Below, piece by piece: positions 47,907 through 56,400 of a stretch of DNA of 64,000 nucleotides (the stretch's first letter is position 1; the number at the start of each line of letters is the position of its first letter). Source of the DNA: Adenophora triphylla var. japonica (lineage: Eukaryota; Streptophyta; Magnoliopsida; Asterales; Campanulaceae); NCBI GenBank assembly GCA_022495995.1, contig JAFEMH010002433.1:142001-206000 (forward strand), written 5' to 3'. The notes beneath the pieces were generated by a model that was not told where the DNA came from, did not search any database, and saw nothing but the letters and a program-made list of their open reading frames with translations. Both the position numbers and the translations under genes were made by a program.

Positions 47907-49683
47907 TGTGAGTACCGCGACCCAAACTCGTGTTTTTGGGTCTGATTTCCATGATTGGCATTAGTTTTGGGCTCATTTATTTGCTAAAATGCATTTTGGG
48001 CCTAAATCATCCATACATTTACTTGATCCATTGGGCCTGCCTTCCTGCGGCCCAGCTTGTCATAAAATTGACCGGTGTCGTCCGACATAGGGCGACCCAA
48101 AGGCGGTTAATGCCCTATGTCGTACGACATGAAAGCTCCCATCAGCATGCCTATAAATAAAGGGCTTGGCTGATCATTTTAGAAGGAGGACTGGGGCAAG
48201 TAAGGTCACTCTGCTAAAATAGAGACTCACTCTCTCTCTCATACACACACACTCACCTCCCTCCTCTCACACACACACATCCAAGCCAAGGTCCAAAGAG
48301 GGATCTCCTTTGTTGGTGTTTTGAAGGGGTGAACACCATACTATTGGTGCTTCTACCTTGTGGAATACAATAGGTAGACCCTAGACTCTCTCTCTCTCTG
48401 ATTACATCTTGTATACTCATTCATTTACATTGCATGCTTATATTGTTCAATAATATGTGAATATTTGAGATTTTTGCATGACAAAGGTGGTGGAGATGTG
48501 AATCATCAATATTCACATCTCCTCACCTCAGATCTGGACATTTAGTAGCCTTAGTTGCATTAAAGTTTGCATCTTGTTTACTTGTGTTTGAGTTAGGAGG
48601 TGATGACTACATGATAATGGCCAAAAACATGTGATTCATCACATTTAGCCATTAAAGCCATGTGATCCTCCCATAATACTCACGTAGTATTGTTATTATA
48701 CTGTTTCCAGTTGGTATCATAGCTTAGATTCGTGTTATGAGCAAGGTGGGATCAGTCTGCTGAAGGACACTGAAATAGGACACCTATGTCGGACGACATT
48801 GGATTCCTCAAGGAGTCCTGTGTCATACGACATAGATCTCCCAGAAAGCTGTTTGGCTTTCAGTGACTTCAGATCTACCCAGATTGATCCTCTTTGTGAT
48901 TTAAAGCTGTGTTTAAGTAGTTTTAGTTCATTTATCATTATTTGGGAAGTCTGAGATCCACTTGGGTGAAATCTGATGATGGAGGCGGTTCTGTCGTCCG
49001 ACACAGGACAACCTCATGTGTCCTGTGTCATACGACATCCGTATCACAAAAAGTCAAATTTGACTTTGCTCACTCCAATCAACCCCATGTTGGTCTCAGA
49101 CCCTAAACAATGCTTCTCCTTAGTTAAAATAGACTTGTTTTAATTCTAGAATAGCTTTGGTGGCTTAACCACCCTCGTTGTAAGAGGCAATCTGACCAGG
49201 ATGTCTTATGTCGTCCGACATCCCTCTCCTGAGGAAGTCCTGTGTCGGACGACATCCGAGATTCCTGGACAGACTGTCTCAGCTCCTGCCTTGTAATGCA
49301 AGTCATCGTTTGTAAGGGTGTGGCCCCCTTTCATGGTTCACAAGTTGTACTCAATTCTGAATACCATTAATGAAATCCAAGTTTGCATGCCTTGTTTGTT
49401 GACACAAATTGCACACACTTAGAATGTTTATAATTGTCCATTGTTTGATTGAAAGTCTCGAAAGAGGCAATGTGGGTGAGCTCCATATTCTCTCCCACAT
49501 CGTAACTTGACCCCCGGACTCATTTTCTCATTTCCGAAGGTTTTTCAATGTTTTCCTTAAAAACGGCATGGCGACTCTCAAAATTTAAAATGAAAATAGT
49601 TTTTTTTAATCAAGAAAGAAAACTAGATTTTTTTTTCGGCGAGCGTTCATAGAGTGCTAGGAACCACACTTGTCCGTGACACA
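47907..49683 (+). repeat. E4 5' LTR (right boundary approximate)
   Basis: It carries palindromes at 48076-48087 and 48118-48129, TATAAATA at 48152-48159, a CT/CA-rich leader at 48225-48285, and three further palindrome pairs (48787/48821, 48992/49026, 49209/49243). GGCATGGCGACTC at about 49566 corresponds to the near-end region of the E3 LTR. I place the end near GTGACACA (49683), but the expected primer-binding site is not recognisable behind it. Confidence 0.55.
48118..48159 (+). promoter_or_regulatory. E4 LTR promoter: palindrome plus TATA box
   Basis: TGTCGTACGACA (48118-48129), 22 bases, then TATAAATA (48152-48159). Together with the palindrome at 48076-48087 it forms a long hairpin, because CATAGGGC after the first box pairs with GCCCTATG before the second. 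The E3 LTR has the same 22-base gap. Confidence 0.7.
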
Positions 49684-49812
49684 CTTTCTACCGTGACCGG
49701 TTGGTTTTTGGCAAAATACTTTTCAAAACATTTTTCAAACTTGGTTTTCAAAATTTTCTCACAAAGTCCGAGTCGTACTTCGTTCCCAAAGTCTTGGCAT
49801 ACTCTCCCTCTT

Positions 49813-50072
49813 CATGCCGAAATTTACGGCATAACTTAACGTGAGTACATGTCAATGTTTTTACATGTCTCGACGTGAGTACATGTGGATTTCTCGATTT
49901 GGCTTCGCAAGAGGTCATGACGCGTTTTCGACATGTGCTAACGCAAGATCATGTCGAATTTTTGACACATACTAACGAGCGGTCATGCCGAAATTTCGAC
50001 ATGAAGCGACGAGAGGTCATGCCGGATTTTCGACTCGAAATGAGGAGAGGTCATGCCGAATTTTTTCCAGGA
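49813..50072. repeat. 34-bp tandem array in the E4 leader
   Basis: About seven diverged units of 34 bp, typically CATGCCGAAATTTCGACATG followed by AAGCGACGAGAGGT. Each unit contains a CATGYCGAAWTTTCGACATG-type hairpin. It is the E4 counterpart of the repeated leader of E3. Confidence 0.75.
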
Positions 50073-50581
50073 TTTTACCTGCAAATTGCGGACTCGTACA
50101 TTCAAACGTGCTTCCGACCCTCTCTCCTCCCGAGTCAAGACGTTGTTGACTTGGACTTGGTTTTGAAAATCTTGAGTTTGACTTGTTTTGACTTGTATGT
50201 CCATAGGTCCGTTTTGCCTTTTGATTGGTGGGTTCCACGTGCCCTATAGGACCTCTGCCGGGATTGTCCGTCCCGGAGGTGCAATACAAGTGTAATACAG
50301 GGGGTCTATAGACGTAGTGATGGAACCCACTAGTCCAGGAATAGTGTAGACTGCGAAAAAGAAGGTGTCCCCCTTTTCCAACCATTCTTAGGATTAATAA
50401 AAATCGTTTTTATTTAAATTTTTTAAATAAAGCATATTCATGAGTCCGTCCTAAGCCTATCCTCTCCCCTACCTAAAACAGCTCTCTCCCCCTTTCAGCG
50501 AGCAAGTATTGGGTCAGAGTTCCGGGTGGTCGGTTAATCAGTTTCTCTCCAGTCAGGGATTCATTTCCAACAGTCTCAGAG

Positions 50582-50820
50582 ATGGCAGATTCGCAAGTTT
50601 CGGCAGGCTTGGGTCAGAATCCGGGTATGGATCCAGCTCAGGGTCAGAATGTCAGTCAAGGTTTGGGGCTAGATCAAGGTCAGAATGTGGGGCCGAACGT
50701 GGGTTTGAATGCCTCTCCTAGTAGTGGTCACGTCATGGGTCTCATATGACACCCCCGGGAAGTCCGTTTGTTAACCCTCACCCAGGTTTCAACTTCTCTC
50801 AGGAGGCTTCTCTCCGTGCT
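50582..50820 (+). pseudogene. E4 gag, N-terminal part before the E5 insertion
   Basis: It starts at ATG 50582 (MADSQVSAGLGQN), comparable with the E3 gag start MADLTESGEG. It is a Gly/Gln/Asn-rich stretch (GQNVSQGLGLDQGQN). The frame ends at a TGA near 50749, while the neighbouring frame (MTPPGSPFVNPHPGFNFSQEASLR) runs cleanly into the E5 insertion point, so one frameshift lies at about 50735-50750. GTGCT at 50816-50820 is the left target duplication of E5. Confidence 0.7.
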
Positions 50821-51580
50821 TGATGGATGTGGTTTTACCCAACCAAAAGATATATTTTTTAGCTTATTTGATGCTCGAAACCTTGAGAATTTAATGTATT
50901 TTGTTAGTGTTTTGATAGTTCAGGGACTGAAGTGCAACAATGCTGAAAACGGAGGATTTGTACCCACTTTGGAAGTTCAAGGGTCAAGTTGTAATTTATT
51001 GGAAATTCAGGGACTAAACTGGAAATATGGAAATTTTGGAGGAAATTTGATTTATAAAAATTCGTGGGTTAAAGTAAAAAATAAAATCTCAAAGAGCGAA
51101 GTGCAAAAGAATTCATTATAGTGGCCAAAGTGTGACGGCAAAATTGCGAGACGAAACGAGTATATAGTGGTACCAAACTAGGCCAAGGGTGGCCGGCCAA
51201 ATGTGGAACGAGGCTAGGCCATGGCCGAGACATTGCATCTTGGGCGGCCAAGGAATTGAGACAAGGCAGTTTGCAAAAGAAAACTGTAAGTGATCAGAAC
51301 GAGTTGGACTTTTTGGCACGACTCGTTATCACGAGTCAGGAACTGTTCACGGATCAGAGGAGAATTGGGCCTGGGGATTTGGGCTATTGAAAGCTGAAAG
51401 CTGTTCCACGTTTGTTAATTGATTTAGGTTATTATATAAACTAGCAGTACTCCCGTGCGATGCACGGCAAAATCATGAATTTTTTTCTCAAATAATTTGA
51501 TTTTAAAAATCTAAATCCCAAAATAATCACATTCGAAACTATTTTCCAAAATTTATTTGCCAAAATTACCAACTTTTTGA

Positions 51581-51641
51581 AACTCGCTACACGGTGTAGC
51601 GAGTTTATAATTTTTCCGTTAAAATCGCTACACGGTGTAGC
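51581..51641. repeat. Two palindromes around CTACACGGTGTAG in the Helitron
   Basis: AACTCGCTACACGGTGTAGC with GAGTT (51581-51605) has 12-base arms and a single central base. A second, shorter copy, TCGCTACACGGTGTAGCA, lies at 51625-51641. Confidence 0.8.
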
Positions 51642-52164
51642 AAATTTTAATTTGCTCGATTTTATTTTAATTTATGCTATTAAAAAAAAAACTAAATATT
51701 GAACTCGCTATATTAACATATTAAATAAGTTTGAAAGGATTATTAGTTATTAAGGGTTAGATGCAAAAATTATAAATTAATAATTATTCATGAATTAGTA
51801 GTTTAATTTTTCAAGCAAACCATAGTCAAGCTTAGAAGCATCGGTCAAGCAAAGCAGTAAGGATCGGTCAAGCAAAGCAGTAAGGCTTCCTCAAGCAAAG
51901 CATCAGTAAAGGCTTCCTCATTGTAGTCAATACAGTTGGCACCCATCCCCACTTTTTTCTCACATTACCGGTCAAGCAAAGCAGTAAGGCTTCCACCATT
52001 GTTAAGATCGGTCAATAAATGCATTTGTCAATAAATACATCATCGGTTAGGCCCTTTATTATTTCCATTTTAGTCAATACAGTTGGCACCCATCCCCACT
52101 TTTTTCTCACATTACCGGTCCAAACTCCAAAGTCACGCCTTCCCCGCAACCGGTTGTACTTCTT

Positions 52165-53360
52165 CATCTCGCTTTAAATTAAAAAATAATAATACAAAAT
52201 TATATATTAATAAATAAAACTAAATAGAAATATTATTTTTTACATCTCAAATAAATACTTTAAAAAATGTACTTCTATATAAAAAAATATTTCATTTCAA
52301 AAATAAATATTACTTTCAACTCAAAATAAATAACCAAAAAATAAAAAATAATACTACATTTTTTATCCAAAAAAATAATCATTATTTTGGAAGCATGGTT
52401 ATGATTTCGATTGTTTCCATCTCTACTAATTTTAGTACTAAAGTGATACATGTTGAGTAGTAGGAAGATTTGAATGGTGAGGCTGACATGTCCTGAACTG
52501 AACCGGTCTTGTCTCTATTTTCGGTCAAGTCCTTGTAACCGGTCAAGAATCCCTTACCGATCAATAACTTGCTTTCTATCAAAGGTCCACTTTGTACTTC
52601 TTCGTCTCGCTTTAAATTACAAAATAATAATACAAAAATTATATATTAATAAATAAAATTAAATAGAAATATTATTTTTTCCATCTCAAATAAATATTTT
52701 AAAAAATGTATTTCTATAAAAAAATTATATTTTTCATTTCAAAAATAAATATTACTTTCAACTCAAAATGAATAACAAAAAATAAAAAATAATAGTACAT
52801 TTTTTATCAAAAAAAATGAATATTATTTTGGAAGCAATGTACTGAATCGGTCATGTCCCTATTTCCGATCAAGTCCTTGTTACCGGTCAAGAATCCGTTA
52901 CCGATGTTGATTTTGTTTATTTTACGGTGTCATGGTCAACCGGCCAATCTCATTTTAACTACTAGATTCTTGCCCGATGTTGATTATGTTTATTTCAGTG
53001 TCATGGTCAACCGACCAACCCCATTTTAACTGCTACTATCTAGCTTATCATTTTTTTTGCAGGAACTATGTATTGACAATAACCTGCTTTCTACCAAAGG
53101 TTCATTTTTTACTTCTTCGTCTCGCTTTAAATTACAAAATAATAATACAAAAATTATATATTAATAAAGAAAACTAAATAGAAATATTATTTTTTTCATA
53201 TCAAATAAATACTTAAAAAAATATACTTCTATAAAAAAAATATATTCTTCATTTCAAAAATAAATATTACTTACAAATCAAAATGAATAACCAAAAAATA
53301 AAAAATAATACTACATTTTTTATCCAAAAAAATGAGCATTATTTTGGAAGCATCTATTTT
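52165..53360. repeat. Tandem repeats of about 450-510 bp inside the Helitron
   Basis: Three successive copies begin near TACTTCTTCRTCTCGCTTTA (about 52157, 52597, 53108). Each continues through AAATAGAAATATTATTTTTT and ends near TTATTTTGGAAGCA. Between them lie ACCGGTCAAGAATCCSTTAC-type spacers. Inverted pieces of the same block follow at 53353-53470 and 53640-53790. Confidence 0.8.
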
Positions 53361-54365
53361 TATAGAAGTATATTTTTTAAAGTATTTATTTGAGATAGAA
53401 AAAATAAAATTTCTATTTAGTTTTCTTTATTAATAATTATTATTTTGTAATTTAAATTGAGACGAAATTTGTACCATGTCAACAAAGGAAAAGGAAGCCT
53501 CAACAACCGATGGTCAGCAAAGGAAACCGCAAAGGAAACCGATGGTCAGCAAGCAAAGGAAAAGGAAGTCAGCCTCTCGTGAAAAGGTAAATCAAGGGGT
53601 GATCGGTAAGTAAATCATGTTAAATTTTTTTGAGTTGAACGAAATATTTATTTTTGAATTAATGATTATAAATTTTATAGAAATATATTTTTAAAAGTAT
53701 TTATTTGAGTTAAAAAAATAATATTTCTGTTTAGTTTTCTTTATTAATAATTATTATTTTGTAATTTAAAGTGAGACGAAATTTGTACCCTTGACCTTTA
53801 CCGATTTGGGTCAACCGGTTGGCGTGTGATTTAGTGATGAACCGGTTACTGATTTGTGCTTTACCGATTTCGTATTTGGTCAACTTACCGATTTGATCAA
53901 CCGATTTGTTACTGATTTGTGCATATATTGATATTGGGATTTAAAATTGAATTTGATACATTTAATATAGTTGTTTACCCCCTTTTGAATATTACGTACG
54001 TCCCAAATAAACAACCGGCGTTTGATTTAGTGATGAACCTAAGCATCGATTTGTGCTTTACCGATTTGATATTTGGATCGATTAAGGCAAGAGAAGAGTG
54101 AAAATTGATTTGCTTTGTTTGGATCGGTTGAGGCTATTGAGGCTAGAGGAAAATTGATCGGTCAACCAAATAAACAATGGGTTAGCCTCACAACCGATCA
54201 GCTAAGCCAAAGGCCCAAAAACAAAAAACCCTTACTGATCCATTATCCATTACCGATCCGAACAGACCCTTGACCGATCCAAAGACCCTTGGACCGATCC
54301 AAACAATCCAAACACACCCTACCGATCCAAACAGGTTTTGCCTTGATCCAAACTTAACTTTGATA

Positions 54366-54675
54366 CAACCTCCGTCTCACTTTAAATTACAAAATAAAAA
54401 TTATTAATAAAGATAACTAAATAGAAATATTATTTTTTTTATCTCAAACAAATACTTTAAAAAATGTACTTCTATAAAAAATTATATTCTTCATTTCAAA
54501 AATAAATATTACTTTTGACTCAAAAAGTAATATTTATTTTTTAAATGAATAATATAATTTCTTATAGAAGTATATTTTTTAAAGTATTTATTTGAGATGG
54601 AAAAAATAATATTTTTATTTACTTTTCTTTATTAATAATTATTTATTTTGTAATTTAAAGTGGAACGTAGTTTGT
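54366..54675. mobile_element. Foldback MITE-like element inside the Helitron, about 305 bp
   Basis: CTCCGTCTCACTTTAAATTA at the left pairs with TAATTTAAAGTGGAACG-type sequence at the right. The whole length folds back on itself around 54530. It is the complete version of the half-units repeated at 52165-53790. The TIR resembles Stowaway ends. A clear TA duplication is not certain. Confidence 0.55.
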
Positions 54676-54699
54676 TCTTTCCTTTTCCTTTGTTTGGAT

Positions 54700-55145
54700 C
54701 GGTTGCCTGTTTTCTTTGGTTTGGATCGGTTGCCTGGTTTCTTTTGTTTGGATGGGTTGCCTGGTTTCGGTCAACCAAATCTTTGACCTTGTTATTTGAT
54801 CGGTTATGCTTGGTTTGTTTAGATACGTCGGTAACCGTTAACCTTATTATTTATTATTTATTGATCGGTTACTTGGAACAGTCAACCATTGATCTTATTA
54901 TTTATTGATCGGTTACCTTGGATCGGTCAATCAAGTCACATGTTTATTGATCGGTTACTTGGAACAGTCAACCATTGATCTTATTATTTATTGATCGGTT
55001 ACCTTGGATCGGTCAACCAAGTCACATGCTTTGGATGGGTCAACCAAGTCACATCCTTTGGATCGGTCAACCAATTTACTTGGTTTGGATCGGTCAGGAG
55101 GCATGCTTTGGATCGGTCAACCAATTGAGTTGGTTTGCCAAAATT
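54700..55145. repeat. GATCGGT-rich degenerate repeats in the Helitron
   Basis: GGATCGGTTGCCTG-, GATCGGTTACTTGGAACAG- and GGATCGGTCAACCAA-type units recur about fifteen times, including one near-exact duplication (about 54864-54920 and 54945-55005). No coding sense is apparent. Confidence 0.7.
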
Positions 55146-55147
55146 TT

Positions 55148-55305
55148 ATATATATAGAGAATATATAGAGATATATAGAGAGAGATAGCGATGTGGGATT
55201 AATTCCTTTTGTAACAAAACGTAAGGACATTGGTTGATTTAATCCCACATCGCTATCTCTCTCTCTATATCTCTATACATTCTCTATATATATAAAAGGA
55301 ATTAA
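55148..55305. repeat. Long imperfect hairpin near the Helitron 5' end
   Basis: The arm at about 55148-55205 (TATATAGAGAATATATAGAG then GATAGCGATGTGGGATTAAT) is the inverse of about 55238-55300, with a loop of about 30 bases. Both arms end in CCACATCGCTATCTCTC-type sequence. This could be a small nested foldback element. Confidence 0.75.
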
Positions 55306-56339
55306 TGTCATGATTCAAATTTGCCACAACTTAAGAGAGTAATTACAAAAGTGCCACTCAAATTTTGGCAAAATTTTTGGCGCTCTGACTGTTCCTAGGA
55401 TGACCTGCTTTAATATATAGATAGATACTAGCATTATACTATTCAGCTAAGGGGGGGGGGGTACTATTATTCCAGGAACACAAGGAAGGCAGCCGTGGTA
55501 CTGATTCAAGGGGTACCAATTCACTATTCCCAAAAACAATTATTTTGTTTTTCATTTTTTTCATTACAATTCAATTTTCAGGTTATGTTGATTTATTTTA
55601 ATTTTGTTATTTTAATTATTATGAGTAGCTAAATTTTCTTATTCGCGGATTGGATGTAACAATTGTCAAATTCTTATGCTAATGTTGTTTTAATTCTTCC
55701 ACACTTTTCTTGTTCATGTTCAATGGAATTTGCTTAATTTATTTTTAGACTTCTAACATTATTGATTGATTTTGTTGGTCTTTAAATTACTAGGGTTTAA
55801 ATTACTACACTTGCGTGGGTAGTTTTTACATTGGCCTAGATTTCATTGAATAGATCCAATTGAAGACCTTGTGGAAATCAAAAGGGTCTAAAATCATTTG
55901 TTCCTTAGTTTTTAAATGTATTACTTGGATATTTTGTAGACCTTGCGGAAAACATCACATCGAAGTAATAATAGGGTTGCAACTCGGCCATCTAACCGTC
56001 CCAACTCTTATTAAAGTGAACGATTTCTTGAACGAGATTAGTAATTGTTTTTAAAAATTAGCATAGGAATGAGATAGTTGTGAAACTCAATCCGTGAATC
56101 CTTGTCATTCTTGATTTCAATATTTGTTTTATTTTCATTAGTTCAATTTATTTGCTTTTCAATATTAATTTAGTTTAAATCAATCAAAAATCAAACCCCC
56201 CTTATTTTGTTTACACTAATTAAATCAGCTTGTTATTCACATAAGTCTCTGTGGATTCGACCCTTGCTTGTGCATACTACTACAACGGTAGCTAGTACAC
56301 TTGCTAGGTATTTTATTACAAGAGAATTTTTATCCATCA

Positions 56340-56366
56340 AGTTTTTAGCGCCGTTGCCGGGGACTT
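56340..56366 (+). other. E5 primer-binding site
   Basis: After the 5' LTR comes AGTTTTTAGCGCCGTTGCCG followed by GGGAC. It is close to the GGCGCCGTTGCCGGGGA site of Athila elements, with one G to A change. The priming tRNA is probably tRNA-Asp (family knowledge). Confidence 0.75.
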
Positions 56367-56400
56367 GTTGTGATTTTTAAGAAGTTTATTTAATTGGTGC

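Larger units (their letters stand above)
51441..55425 (-). mobile_element. Non-autonomous Helitron, 3985 bp
   Basis: Minus strand: the 5' end is TCTATCTATATATTAAAGCA (from 55425). The 3' end is a hairpin CCGTGC-AT-CGCACGG followed nine or so bases later by CTAG (51441-51444). It lies between A and T with no target duplication, and the intact site ATAAA/TACTAGC is present at 61396-61397 in the other LTR. These are the defining features of Helitrons. No Rep or helicase sequence is present. The interior is AT-rich with tandem units and a foldback MITE-like sequence, and I see no captured gene exon. Confidence 0.93.
50821..56339 (+). repeat. E5 5' LTR, interrupted by a Helitron
   Basis: The LTR proper is 50821-51440 plus 55426-56339 (1534 bp). 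The Helitron sits inside the TATAAATA box that is intact in the 3' LTR, leaving TATATAAA on the left and TACTAGC on the right. A G run near 55450 is about 12 long here and 6 in the 3' LTR. Confidence 0.93.

Noticed and set aside
48225..48285. Hidden gene suggested by the CT/CA-rich stretch
   Set aside because: It is the leader just downstream of the E4 LTR TATA box.
49813..50072. 34-bp array as the origin of the 34-bp palindrome pair spacing
   Set aside because: The array unit (CATGCCGAAATTTCGACATG) has a different sequence from the TGTCGNNCGACA pairs, and the pairs are not in tandem with it. I treat the equal number as coincidence unless alignment shows otherwise.
54660..54908. 82-residue hydrophobic frame in the Helitron
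   Set aside because: It arises from GGATCGGTT/TTTGGTTTGGATCGG repeats and has no start context or homologue that I recognise.
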